From: JBBTYG01 sp964483045
GTDB lineage: Bacteria > Patescibacteriota > Minisyncoccia > UBA6257 > 2-01-FULL-56-20
NCBI GenBank assembly: GCA_964483045.1
Contig: CAYZZK010000007.1
Coordinates: 1 to 18,880 of the forward strand
Reading direction: 5' to 3'
Length of the DNA stretch: 18,880 nucleotides
The notes under the pieces were generated by a model. That model was not told the origin of the DNA and made no database searches. It saw only the letters and a list, made by a program, of their open reading frames with translations. Made by a program: the position numbers and the translations under genes. The number at the start of each line of letters is the position of its first letter. Within the stretch, counting starts at the first letter, position 1. Below are positions 1 to 7,817 of the stretch, piece by piece.

Positions 1-1492
1 CAGCCGAAGAGGACTTAAGCTGATCGTCAAAATCACGAATAAGCTCGGCCAGCGGCATACGGGCAGAGATAACAACATTTTCCCCGATGGTAAGTATCTC
101 GCCGATATCCAGATCAAACACATTTTTTAAATTCACGACTTGCCCAAGATACTGTTGCGGAGTGAGAATTTCGAGCTTTATCATCGGCTGCCATATTTTT
201 TCCGGATCATCCGGAAAATCCTGGGGCTGTTTTATGACCCGTTCGCCTTGTTTATCCCGTACCCGGTATGCGATCGACGGAAAACTCGTTATAAATTCCA
301 AATTAAATTCTCGAGTCAACCGGCTTGCCGTAATTTCAAAGTGAAGTTGCCCCAGAAAACCCACTTTAAGTCCTCTTCCTAAAGCTTCATTCGCGTCCGG
401 CTCAAAACTCAATGCCGCATCGTTTAGTTGTAAGCGCCCGATCGCCTTTAGTAAGTCATCGAACTTGGTTGCGCCGTCTGGATATAAAGAAATAAAAACA
501 ACTGGCGCGGCCTCGCGATATCCCGGCAATGCAAATTCTTTGATATTTTGAGGGCCGTGGCTTAAAATTTCCGATTTAATAACCGTATCTCCAATTTTTA
601 CAAGCGCCGGCTCCTTCAATCCCGTTGCGATATATCCGATTTCGCCTGCAGAAATTGCGGCCGACGACTTAAAATCTGGCGAGAAGTATCCCAGTTCTTT
701 TATTTTGAATTTTGCCCCGCTAGCTACGAGCCGTACTTCCTCTCCAGTTTTAAAATCGCCGTCGAAGAGCCGCACAAACGCAATGATGCCCTTATGGTCG
801 TCATAGAGGGAATCAAAAATCAATCCCCTGCTAACATGGGTTTCTTCGCTCATACCGCCTGAAGAAATGAGAAGCTTCTTCGGAGGAGGTACTACCCGCA
901 CAACCTCTTCTAAAATTTCTTTCACGCCGCGCCCGGTCTTTGCGGAAATGAGAAAGATTTCTTCTTCCTTCATTCCTAATAATTCGGCGACGGACGAAAT
1001 CATCTTCGCAAGATGCGGCAAGTTCAAATCAACCTTATTTATGGCGCCGATAATCTTTAGGCCGGCTTTCCGCGCCGAGCGGAGATTCGACAACGTCTGC
1101 GCCTGTATTCCCTTCGTTGCATCAACGAGCAGTATGGCTCCCTCTACGGCGATAAGCGCGCGGGAAACCTCATAGGAAAAGTCTGAATGGCCCGGAGTGT
1201 CGATTAAATTCAGAATGTATTCTGAATTTGAATTTCCAATTTCTAAATTTTCAATTTTTGACTCGGTTACTTCCGCACGACTTGGCGACCACATCATGCG
1301 GACAGGCGCCATTTTGATCGTAATCCCACGCTCGCGCTCCAAAGGAAGCCGATCAAGGTATTGCGGGCGCATATTGCGGGCTTCAACGGTGTGCGTGACT
1401 TCTAAAAAGCGGTCAGCAAGCGTGGATTTTCCGGAATCGATGTGCGCAATGATAACGAAATTTCTGATGTGCTTTTGGGATTCGGAAGCCAT
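1..1492 (-). CDS. lepA: Elongation factor 4 (LepA), C-terminus cut off by the window edge
   Basis: LepA is a ribosome-associated translational GTPase that acts on stalled or mis-translocated ribosomes. Reading leftwards from the ATG at 1492, the P-loop reads AHIDSGKST (about residues 16-24), followed by a QYLDRLPLERERGITIK switch I region, DTPGHSDFSYEVSR (G3), NKVD (G4) and SAKTG (G5). The LepA-typical LQLNDAALSFEP and GFLGQLHFEI segments come later. About 497 codons are present; family members have about 600, so roughly the last 100 residues are missing because of the window edge, not because of damage. Two oddities: the second His of the family's HIDHGKST is Ser, and about 15 extra residues (SKIENLEIGNSNS) lie between switch I and DTPGH. 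The start is supported by a promoter ending 9 bases upstream and by family alignment of the N-terminus. Identification is very secure. Confidence 0.97.
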   Translation of the reverse strand, partial: MASESQKHIRNFVIIAHIDSGKSTLADRFLEVTHTVEARNMRPQYLDRLPLERERGITIKMAPVRMMWSPSRAEVTESKIENLEIGNSNSEYILNLIDTPGHSDFSYEVSRALIAVEGAILLVDATKGIQAQTLSNLRSARKAGLKIIGAINKVDLNLPHLAKMISSVAELLGMKEEEIFLISAKTGRGVKEILEEVVRVVPPPKKLLISSGGMSEETHVSRGLIFDSLYDDHKGIIAFVRLFDGDFKTGEEVRLVASGAKFKIKELGYFSPDFKSSAAISAGEIGYIATGLKEPALVKIGDTVIKSEILSHGPQNIKEFALPGYREAAPVVFISLYPDGATKFDDLLKAIGRLQLNDAALSFEPDANEALGRGLKVGFLGQLHFEITASRLTREFNLEFITSFPSIAYRVRDKQGERVIKQPQDFPDDPEKIWQPMIKLEILTPQQYLGQVVNLKNVFDLDIGEILTIGENVVISARMPLAELIRDFDDQLKSSSA

Positions 1493-1501
1493 TAGAAAAT
1501 C

Positions 1502-1530
1502 ATTCTACCTGCTTTTTAGCCCGCGCACAA
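1502..1530 (-). promoter_or_regulatory. lepA promoter, near-leaderless
   Basis: On the minus strand the sequence reads TTGTGC (1530-1525), 17 bases, then TAGAAT (1507-1502). Only 9 bases separate the -10 box from the lepA ATG, so the transcript would begin within about 3 bases of the start codon. No Shine-Dalgarno sequence is visible. The same TAGAAT box is found before the DUF4012 gene and serS. Confidence 0.6.
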
Positions 1531-1550
1531 AGCCAGGAACTTTTGGAAAA

Positions 1551-1590
1551 TTTATTAACACTGCAGGCGATCACATACAGTGTTAATAAA
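1551..1590. repeat. Perfect 13-bp inverted repeat upstream of lepA
   Basis: TTTATTAACACTG at 1551-1563 is exactly complementary to CAGTGTTAATAAA at 1578-1590, with a 14-base spacer. It lies about 20 bases upstream of the lepA -35 box and about 120 bases past the end of the 167-residue gene. It could be an operator for a dimeric regulator or an AT-rich terminator hairpin; flanking T/A runs on both sides would allow either direction. The repeat itself is certain, the role is not. Confidence 0.6.
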
Positions 1591-1675
1591 AAAACAAAAT
1601 TCGCAGGTAGGGCGAGTTTTTATTCTTTTAAGATTAAGATGTCGCACCTTTAAGCGACTTTCTTTTAAAACGTGA

Positions 1676-1701
1676 GGGCTGGCGACATTCGCCGCCAGCC
1701 C
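1676..1701 (-). terminator. Hairpin after the 167-residue gene, probable terminator
   Basis: GGGCTGGCG (1676-1684) pairs with CGCCAGCCC (1693-1701), 9 GC-rich base pairs around an 8-base loop. It begins 10 bases past the stop codon of the leftward gene at 1712. On the minus strand the T-tract is imperfect (TCACG then TTTT); the better T-run (1706-1713) is on the plus strand, so it may work in both directions. Confidence 0.55.
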
Positions 1702-1711
1702 AATGATTTTT

Positions 1712-2215
1712 TTACTTTACTTTTCTACTTCGAATCGCCCGCCGCGTGAAGGCAGCCAGCTCCTTTATTTTTTGAGCCATTCCCCTCATTTTTGGCACTC
1801 GCGCAGCCACACGCTTGCTGGGTAAATACAAGTTGGATCCCCATCGCTTGTACGGCCCTTTTCCAACCACCAAGGCGGCGGTTGCCGCCAAAAAACCGAC
1901 GGGATATGGATCGATAATTGCGCCGCTGGGAGTAATGAGCCAAGAATGCTCCGCGAATATCGGCGTTGCTCTGGTTCCCTTTTTCCCCTTCCTCAATCGA
2001 ACGCCGACATAATATCCCGTCCCCACGACAACCCTCGGTATTACTTTCGCAAGCGCTCGGCAGATTGAATGACATTCGAATTTCCATTTGGAAATTCCTC
2101 GTCCCTGTTTCGAGCCGTGATATTTATCAAACAGCAGAGCCGCATCCATTACTTTGCACCAGATTGCTCTGTCCTGCCTTGTCGTTTCCGTAAGAAGCGC
2201 ATCATTCAAGATCAT
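1712..2215 (-). CDS. Unknown 167-residue protein with a Cys/His/Asp arrangement
   Basis: I do not recognise the family. The protein has no signal peptide or membrane segment and a basic C-terminal tail (RRAIRSRKVK). The most conserved-looking parts are ECHSICRALAKVIPR (Cys48) and AEHSWLITPSGAIIDPYP (His90, Asp102). A Cys early in a helix followed by a His strand and then an Asp strand is the order seen in papain-like, transglutaminase-like and NlpC-like folds, so a thiol hydrolase or a degenerate relative is possible; this is inference only. The ATG at 2215 is preceded by AAAGGA about 12-17 bases upstream and by a strong promoter. It is monocistronic, with a hairpin right after the stop. An alternative overlapping minus frame (1725-2087) is a shadow. 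Confidence 0.8.
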   Translation of the reverse strand: MILNDALLTETTRQDRAIWCKVMDAALLFDKYHGSKQGRGISKWKFECHSICRALAKVIPRVVVGTGYYVGVRLRKGKKGTRATPIFAEHSWLITPSGAIIDPYPVGFLAATAALVVGKGPYKRWGSNLYLPSKRVAARVPKMRGMAQKIKELAAFTRRAIRSRKVK

Positions 2216-2258
2216 ACGTAATCTGTCCTTTCTCGTAATTGTTGCAAGAACAGAACGT

Positions 2259-2287
2259 TTTATAACATTTTGCAGCTAATCCTACAA
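2259..2287 (-). promoter_or_regulatory. Promoter of the 167-residue gene
   Basis: The minus strand reads TTGTAG (2287-2282), 17 bases, then TATAAA (2264-2259). The -35 box starts just past the DUF4012 stop codon. The predicted transcript would have a 5' leader of about 35-40 bases carrying GAGAAAGGA, so this gene looks Shine-Dalgarno-led, unlike its leaderless neighbours. Confidence 0.6.
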
Positions 2288-2289
2288 CG

Positions 2290-4257
2290 TCATTGAATTT
2301 TTTTCATGGTCAGTTGTATAAGAACGCGGCCGGACGGATCGTTCGACTCGTATTCAAATGTCGGGAGATTATTTTCTTCGAACACGAATCCGGGAGGCGC
2401 GCTTAGGTTGAATGTATATGTGCGCTCCGTTCCCGCCTGCTTTTCGAAAATGAAATCATATGTCCGGCCGTCCGCCGGGGGAAGAAACAGCCGATGCGTA
2501 TATCCAAAAACGAGCTGCTTGCTTTCGCCCGGCTTCACCCGTATCCATGTCGAAAAGACTTTTTTACCGAGCTCCGGATGGACCGACACGACCGGGTATG
2601 CAAAAACGTTTTCCGTACTTGATTTAATTTCTGCAACCAACGGATTCTCCGCATATCCGTTCTTTGCATAGTCAATCGGAGACGCAATTTCTTTGGCAAT
2701 GCCGCCGGTAAAATTCGTAAGTCGGCTCGATGGCGGCACGAATAGCTGCACATATACCTGGTCGGGAATTTTATACCACCAATCCGCGCTTGTATTTCCT
2801 TGATGGTCTAACGTTATCGTTACGCGATCACCTACCGTGCCGTCTGCGTTGATTTGGCTCTCCAGCGCCACATCCCGCTTAACGAACATATCAGATTTTC
2901 CGCCGCCGATATTCGCCTCGACAAGCGCAATGTAATCCCCCATAAAATTTCTGGAAAATTCATAGACTGACCCGGACGTCCCGTATTCGACGGCAAAATT
3001 TTCGAGGTCAGCGTCCTTGAAATACATCATCGTGTCTTTCTTGTCGATCCAATCCGCTGCCATGCCAGAGAAACTATTACCAACGGATCCGCTCATCGAA
3101 GCCAATTTTTCCAGAATTGCAGTGCCGAGCTCTTTTAAAATTCCTTTCGGATACGTCGGCTGCGCTCCAGAACTAACGCTGATATTTTTTGCCTGCCCCG
3201 CCTGGACGGCTTTTTGGATTTCTAAAAGAAAATTATCGCCGGTAAACGTTTTGCCTCCGACGGTTATGGGCCCCGTAATCTTTAACACATCCTCAATGAC
3301 TTTGGGAGAAACCGCGATCGCTCCGTCAAAAAAAAACTGCTTGTCGGCGTAGAGCGGCGAAGATTCGACAAATTTCAGAACGGTTGCGGCCGATTGCGGA
3401 AAATCGAAAAACCAATTCGAATCTGCGGCCCTCCAGTTTTTAACGAGCGCTTGGAGCGGTTTCGGCGGAATTGTCTTGGTCTCAAGTACTTTATCCGGAT
3501 CGCTTATGTCCCGAATATCAAATGATTCGATATTCCCCTTTTGAATAAACACGTCTGCGTAGCTGCCCAAAAAACCGCCAGCCGGACGAATTTCAGACGG
3601 ATTCTGAAACATCACAAGTATATGGTGGGGACTATCGGAGTTTAGCCACAAGAGCGCCGAGTCTACTAATTTCTGTGATTTCAGAAGATCCAACTTTAGC
3701 GACAAATAAGAATTCATCGAACTCGACGCAAAAGAACCCAGGGCATTCACCGCCACGTCGAAGTTGCTTTCCTCTTCCTGCATTTTCTTTAAATGGCCGG
3801 AAATCGATTCAAGCCGGGAGATCACGTCTTCTCCTTTTTTTTGCAAAACAAGGGATACTATATTCGCCTCTAAAAATCTGACGTCTTCAGAAAGGCCGGA
3901 AATTTCGCCTGCGAGGTTTCCGGCGCCAGCAACCGATTTTCCCGCGCCCGTAAAAATTTGCTTGAGCGTATCTAGCACTTCGCCCAGCTTTCCCTTCGCG
4001 GCATCCAAGTTAAAGCCGTTAATTCCATCCGCCCCGGCTTCTGGCTGCACCGCTTGGCGATCCGAAAATACCGAGAGTTTTGAGGATATAGTCCGAAAGA
4101 AAGTGACTCCCGCAATCACAAGCACGCATATGAGCAAGAAAATTGCGGCGAGTGCCAGCTTATTCGGAGATTTTTTCTCAACTTTTCTTTTAATGGCGCC
4201 GGAAATATATTTTATATCCGAGACCTTCCGCGCCTTTTGATCTTCGCGTTCTTCCAT
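2290..4257 (-). CDS. DUF4012 membrane-anchored extracytoplasmic protein
   Basis: A 655-residue protein (from the start chosen here) with a short basic cytoplasmic tail, one membrane helix (LALAAIFLLICVLVIAGV, about residues 34-51), a helical, probably coiled-coil stretch (about 85-205), then the DUF4012 core beginning at HHILVMFQNPSEIRPAGGF and continuing through GSYADVFI and FDGAIAVSP. The C-terminal part is rich in beta strands. DUF4012 is common in CPR bacteria and actinobacteria and has no established function; the architecture implies a surface or wall-associated role. The reading frame extends to an upstream ATG at 4308, but a TTGGAA/TAGAAT promoter ends 7 bases before the ATG at 4257, which would exclude the first 17 residues from the transcript. 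I therefore chose 4257 (MEEREDQKARK). Confidence 0.9.
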   Translation of the reverse strand: MEEREDQKARKVSDIKYISGAIKRKVEKKSPNKLALAAIFLLICVLVIAGVTFFRTISSKLSVFSDRQAVQPEAGADGINGFNLDAAKGKLGEVLDTLKQIFTGAGKSVAGAGNLAGEISGLSEDVRFLEANIVSLVLQKKGEDVISRLESISGHLKKMQEEESNFDVAVNALGSFASSSMNSYLSLKLDLLKSQKLVDSALLWLNSDSPHHILVMFQNPSEIRPAGGFLGSYADVFIQKGNIESFDIRDISDPDKVLETKTIPPKPLQALVKNWRAADSNWFFDFPQSAATVLKFVESSPLYADKQFFFDGAIAVSPKVIEDVLKITGPITVGGKTFTGDNFLLEIQKAVQAGQAKNISVSSGAQPTYPKGILKELGTAILEKLASMSGSVGNSFSGMAADWIDKKDTMMYFKDADLENFAVEYGTSGSVYEFSRNFMGDYIALVEANIGGGKSDMFVKRDVALESQINADGTVGDRVTITLDHQGNTSADWWYKIPDQVYVQLFVPPSSRLTNFTGGIAKEIASPIDYAKNGYAENPLVAEIKSSTENVFAYPVVSVHPELGKKVFSTWIRVKPGESKQLVFGYTHRLFLPPADGRTYDFIFEKQAGTERTYTFNLSAPPGFVFEENNLPTFEYESNDPSGRVLIQLTMKKIQ

Positions 4258-4264
4258 CACTAGC

Positions 4265-4293
4265 ATTCTACCGGCCAGCCCCTGAAATTCCAA
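4265..4293 (-). promoter_or_regulatory. DUF4012 gene promoter, leaderless
   Basis: The minus strand reads TTGGAA (4293-4288), 17 bases, then TAGAAT (4270-4265), with 7 bases to the ATG at 4257. The expected transcription start coincides with the start codon. This decides the start over the upstream ATG at 4308, which lies before the promoter. Confidence 0.65.
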
Positions 4294-4369
4294 ATTCGAA
4301 GCCGGCACGTAATGCCGCCTTTGCTTGCATCCGGCTTCTAGCTAGTCACAAATCATCCGCCCTACTTGT

Positions 4370-5191
4370 TTATTTAAAATACGCTTTATTCTCTACCCTG
4401 AAGTCGATATATTCCAGATTTTTAAATCCCGGCTTGCCGTATAAATATTGGATCGCGGCAAGGGCGCTCTCCGACGGAGAGCGAAGACTGAAGTAAAGTA
4501 TTGGGCCAGCCGGGCCGGGCTCGGCGCGCGTTCGCACCTCGACTTCTTCAAGGGCGAGATCTTTTATCACTATTTCCTTTACGCCCAGCTTGCTCTTTTT
4601 CATCACTTCCATAATCGTTAAGAAATTTTTCACATATTGATCGGGCAAAATTTTAGAGTTTAATCCCGCGCCTTTTTGGGAATAATCCCGAATAACCGTT
4701 ATCAAATTCCCTTTGGCCGACGGAGACCGCCTGAAAATGACGCCTTCGCCATCGAACCACCAACACGTCCCACTATTTTCATAACACCAGACTCCGATTG
4801 GCTCGCGTTCTTCGATCGTTACGGACACCGTCCTTTTGAAATAGTTCTTTGAGATGGTTACGTTTTTAACGATGGGATAAAACGCCGCGCTGCCGGCGCG
4901 AGTAAGCGAGTCGGGCCAGACAAGCATGTTATTTAGCCCCAATACAGATTTCCACCATGCGCCACTTACAATACCTGCCTCTAAAAGGGTCATTGCGTCG
5001 GATCGGGAAATCAGCGTATTGCCGGAAATATCTACTTTTTCAATTTGGAAAAACGGCGAGGATATAAACACCCAATTAGCGCCGGCGGCAAGGACACATA
5101 TGGCGACGCCGAGCATACCGAGCAAAGCATATATGCGCCGGCGACGCCGGCGCACCGAAATCTCGGAAATATAATTTTGTGACTCCTGCAT
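4370..5191 (-). CDS. ftsQ: FtsQ-like cell-division protein with POTRA domain
   Basis: A 273-residue single-pass protein. A very basic cytoplasmic segment (SVRRRRRRIY, residues 12-21) is followed by a membrane helix (about 22-43) and a POTRA domain starting at FFQIEKVDISGNTLIS (about 47-115) and closing with VTISKNYFKRTVSVTIEERE. The rest resembles the FtsQ beta domain. FtsQ/DivIB bridges early and late divisome proteins (FtsL, FtsB, FtsW/I) at the septum. It starts 7 bases after the alr stop, so the two are co-transcribed and probably translated in series. Placement next to alr fits a cell-wall/division cluster. Family assignment rests on architecture and POTRA pattern, since sequence conservation in FtsQ is low. 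Confidence 0.85.
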   Translation of the reverse strand: MQESQNYISEISVRRRRRRIYALLGMLGVAICVLAAGANWVFISSPFFQIEKVDISGNTLISRSDAMTLLEAGIVSGAWWKSVLGLNNMLVWPDSLTRAGSAAFYPIVKNVTISKNYFKRTVSVTIEEREPIGVWCYENSGTCWWFDGEGVIFRRSPSAKGNLITVIRDYSQKGAGLNSKILPDQYVKNFLTIMEVMKKSKLGVKEIVIKDLALEEVEVRTRAEPGPAGPILYFSLRSPSESALAAIQYLYGKPGFKNLEYIDFRVENKAYFK

Positions 5192-5198
5192 CGTCTTT

Positions 5199-6374
5199 CT
5201 AGGCCAAAACTCGTTCGATCAGCGGATTCAGCCGCGTCAAAAATTCGTAATGATGGGTTTCGGAAATGCGGGCGAGTTCGAGAGCCCGGAGATTATTCGT
5301 CCCTTCTTGGCCGATAAGCGTCACAATATCCCCCGGCTTGCATCGTATTCCCGTCACCTCAATCGCCGTAAGATCCATAGAAACGCGGCCCAAAACCCGC
5401 GCAAATTTCCCGTTCACGAGCACTCTTCCAACGCTCGAGAGCGAACGGGAAAATCCATGCCAGTATCCGATGGGCAGAACCGCCATCATCCCAGAGACGA
5501 GCGCTCGCTCCTTCATATCGTACCCAATGTAGTCTCCCTTGCGGATCCGCTTCACCTCGCTTACAACCGTCCGCCACTGCAGCACGGGCTCCAGCTTAAT
5601 CCGATCAAGCTGAAGTTCGAGCTCGGGCGACCCGTGGTAGCCGTACAGTCCCATTCCAACCCGCACAGCGTCTAGATGGTATTTAGAGTCCAGCACCGTC
5701 CCTCCGGTTGCGGCGGCATGCGCGACAAGGCGCCGAAACCCCGCGTGCCGAAAAATTTTTAGGGCACGGCCAAACTTTTCGAATTGCATCTCCGTGTATC
5801 CGGGGTATGCAACATCTTTCGCCGCGGCGAAGTGAGTGAATATTCCACGAAGTTTTTCGTGAAGCTTCCCGTTCTTTTTAGCCGAAATAAACCGCGCAAC
5901 CCGGGGGACATCTTCAAGATAAAAACCCTGGCGATGAAAGCCCGTATCAATTTTTACATGAAAAAACGGGACGGTTTTCGCTTTGAGCATGGCATACAAT
6001 GCTTCGAAATTTGAAATGCTTACGGTTACATCGTTCGCTGCCGCCTCCATAAATCGCGTGGGGAGCGTCGGGCCCAAAACCAGAATTGGCTTCTGAATTC
6101 CCTCTTCCCGCAACCGACTCCCTTCCACGATCGAATCTATGCAAAACCCGTCCACGCCGAACGTATCCGTAAGCTTCGAGAACAGCACAAGCCCATGGCC
6201 ATACGCATTCGATTTCACAACTGCCCACAGTTTCACTGTGGGCCGAATGAGGCCGCGAAACGTCTCGTAGTTTTTTTTCGCGGCTTTCGAGTCTATTTCG
6301 ATCCACGTGCGCTTGTCCGCCAAAGCTCTCTTTGTGGCGGCAGGAATCCTATCCGATGATTTCTTTACCAACAT
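5199..6374 (-). CDS. alr: Alanine racemase (PLP-dependent)
   Basis: Interconverts L- and D-alanine to supply D-Ala for peptidoglycan. The 391-residue protein shows the family N-terminus WIEIDSKAAKKNYE, the PLP-lysine motif AVVKSNAYGHG (Lys54), the substrate-channel segment HVKIDTGFHRQGF, and the C-terminal-domain motifs GYDMKER (Tyr285 matches the second catalytic Tyr), PIGYWHGFSR (family GYADG altered to GYWHG) and GRVSMDLTAIEV. Length is normal (about 360-390). Its start overlaps the last 26 bases of serS, which implies translational coupling; the N-terminal 23 residues before WIEID are unusual, but no better ATG lies inside. It is followed within 7 bases by ftsQ. Confidence 0.96.
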   Translation of the reverse strand: MLVKKSSDRIPAATKRALADKRTWIEIDSKAAKKNYETFRGLIRPTVKLWAVVKSNAYGHGLVLFSKLTDTFGVDGFCIDSIVEGSRLREEGIQKPILVLGPTLPTRFMEAAANDVTVSISNFEALYAMLKAKTVPFFHVKIDTGFHRQGFYLEDVPRVARFISAKKNGKLHEKLRGIFTHFAAAKDVAYPGYTEMQFEKFGRALKIFRHAGFRRLVAHAAATGGTVLDSKYHLDAVRVGMGLYGYHGSPELELQLDRIKLEPVLQWRTVVSEVKRIRKGDYIGYDMKERALVSGMMAVLPIGYWHGFSRSLSSVGRVLVNGKFARVLGRVSMDLTAIEVTGIRCKPGDIVTLIGQEGTNNLRALELARISETHHYEFLTRLNPLIERVLA

Positions 6375-7626
6375 ATTTTTGGAGCGCCTTCGGCACTTTT
6401 ATTTTGCCCTCTTTGGTCTGGTAATTTTCCATAATTGCAATGATTGTACGGCCGATTGCGAACGCGGTCGCATCGTTCATGTGAATAAATTCCACTTCCC
6501 CGTTTTTCCGTTTTACGCGCGTCCCCAATCGCCGTGATTGATAGTCCGTCATCAAATCCGCAGTATGCGTCTCCCGATATTCATTTTGCCCGGGCATCCA
6601 CGCTTCGATATCGATCTGCCTGGCATCTGGCCCGCCCATATCGCCGGTGCAAATCGAAACAACCCGATATGGAATCGCAAGCGACGTCATGAGATATTCC
6701 TGAATCGCGACAAAAAAATTCTGCTCATCCACGGAAAATTCCGGCACAGAAAAACTTTCAAGCTCCAGTTTGTCGAATTGGTGCAGCCGCAAAATTCCTT
6801 TCGTGTCCTTGCCGTACGATCCCGCTTCGCGGCGGAAGCTGGTTGAAAAGCCGATATAGCGAATCGGGAGCGCCGCTTCGGAGACCGTTTCATCCATGTG
6901 GAGGGGCCCGAGCGTGTGTTCCGCCGACCCGACCAGATACACATCATCGGTTGGAATATAATAGCGCTCTTCTTTCGGGTCGAGCCGCCCCATTTTTTGA
7001 AAAATTTCCGGTTTGATCATCACGGGAGGAACAACCGGAATAAATGGCCGGGCGTTATGCCCGGGACGCACGGAGTCGGCAATTTTTTGGATAGTTTCCG
7101 GATTAGTAAGCGTTTCAAGCGCGAACTGCACAAGCGCGAATTCCAGCTTCACCGCGTCGCCCATAAGATACGCAAACCGCGTGCCGGAAATTTTCCCCGC
7201 AGATTCAGTGTTTATAATGCCAAGCGCTTCGCCGAGCGTAACATGATCTCTGGGTTCAAAATCCAGTTTGCTCGGCTCGCCAATTTTTCGCAGGACTTTA
7301 TTGTCTTTCTCGCTTACGCCAATCGGCGTATCCTCGCTTGGCAGGTTCGGGATTTTAAGATGCGCCGCTTCTCTCGCTTTTTCCACTTCAGTAATCTGCG
7401 CTTCGATTTCCCTAATCAGCTCCTTATTTTTTTTGCCGGCCTCAACGTCCCGCTGGCCGCTTATCTTTTTCTGCTCGGCGCGCAGCTTTTCCATTTTTTG
7501 CACAAGCTCGCGCCATTCTCCGTCACTTGCCAAAAATTTATCCACGAGCTTCGGATCGGACTTTTTAGCCGCGATGCCCTTTTTCACTTTTTCGGGGTTT
7601 TCTCGTAAGAGTTTTACGTCGATCAT
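6349..7626 (-). CDS. serS: Seryl-tRNA synthetase
   Basis: Charges tRNA-Ser (and tRNA-Sec where present) with serine. The 425-residue class II enzyme has the N-terminal start MIDVKLLRENPEKVKKG, a tRNA-binding coiled coil (about residues 30-105), motif 2 SFRREAGSYGKDTKG with the following LRLHQFDKLE, and motif 3 FAIGRTIIAIMENYQ. Motif 3 is preceded by HMNDATA where most bacterial enzymes have LNGSG or LNGTG, a local variation to note. It leads the serS-alr-ftsQ transcript, with a TAGAAT box 9 bases upstream of the ATG. Three terminated small-RNA units lie immediately upstream. Confidence 0.97.
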   Translation of the reverse strand: MIDVKLLRENPEKVKKGIAAKKSDPKLVDKFLASDGEWRELVQKMEKLRAEQKKISGQRDVEAGKKNKELIREIEAQITEVEKAREAAHLKIPNLPSEDTPIGVSEKDNKVLRKIGEPSKLDFEPRDHVTLGEALGIINTESAGKISGTRFAYLMGDAVKLEFALVQFALETLTNPETIQKIADSVRPGHNARPFIPVVPPVMIKPEIFQKMGRLDPKEERYYIPTDDVYLVGSAEHTLGPLHMDETVSEAALPIRYIGFSTSFRREAGSYGKDTKGILRLHQFDKLELESFSVPEFSVDEQNFFVAIQEYLMTSLAIPYRVVSICTGDMGGPDARQIDIEAWMPGQNEYRETHTADLMTDYQSRRLGTRVKRKNGEVEFIHMNDATAFAIGRTIIAIMENYQTKEGKIKVPKALQKYVGKEIIG

Positions 7627-7635
7627 TACCTGGTT

Positions 7636-7641
7636 ATTCTA
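7636..7641 (-). promoter_or_regulatory. serS -10 box (TAGAAT), near-leaderless
   Basis: TAGAAT on the minus strand, preceded directly by TG and followed 9 bases later by the serS ATG. The -35 region at the expected distance (TTTATC) is poor, so the case rests on the -10 box and its fixed distance to the start codon, matching lepA and the DUF4012 gene. The box lies downstream of the last small-RNA terminator, so serS appears to be transcribed independently of the cassettes. Confidence 0.5.
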
Positions 7642-7689
7642 CATCGAAGCGGATAAAAGATAAATCATTCAAAGGACTTTAGCAGATAA

Positions 7690-7768
7690 ATTAAAGGCCG
7701 CTGCTTGCGCAACGGCCTACTTTATGCAGGTTGCAAACCAGGGCTAGTGGCATGTCTCACCGGCAGCT
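7690..7768 (-). ncRNA. Small-RNA cassette C (nearest serS)
   Basis: A predicted RNA of about 79 bases, starting about 6 bases after its -10 box and ending at a hairpin. The body contains GGTT-TGC-AACC (4 bp hairpin) and a weaker GCT/AGC plus GTG/CAC stem around the shared element CATGCCAC...AGCCC. The terminator stem is a 9-bp helix closed by a C-GCAA-G tetraloop. The T-tract after it is short (TTTAATTT), the weakest of the three. The RNA class is not one I recognise. Ends are estimates from promoter and terminator positions. Confidence 0.6.
7695..7718 (-). terminator. Terminator hairpin of cassette C
   Basis: On the minus strand AGGCCGTTG pairs with CAGCGGCCT (9 bp including one U-G), capped by C-GCAA-G, followed by TTTAATTT (the first T is the last stem base). 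The U-G pair would be a C-A mismatch if read from the plus strand, which fixes the functional strand. The 24 bases are identical to the hairpin of cassette B. Confidence 0.7.
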
Positions 7769-7773
7769 GAATA

Positions 7774-7802
7774 AAGGTAATACTCCTCATTAACTTTGTC
7801 AA
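7774..7802 (-). promoter_or_regulatory. Promoter of cassette C
   Basis: Perfect TTGACA (7802-7797), 17-base spacer, then TACCTT (7779-7774), which keeps the key T1, A2 and T6 of the -10 box. The spacer resembles those of cassettes A and B (each has ATG at the same offset from TTGACA followed by a purine-rich run). Confidence 0.6.
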
Positions 7803-7817
7803 GACTGTGAGCGATAG

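Noticed and set aside
6898..7608. A 236-codon plus-strand frame opposite serS
   Set aside because: It is antisense to conserved SerRS motifs, with a composition rich in Phe/Arg typical of shadow frames, and has no promoter or homology pattern.
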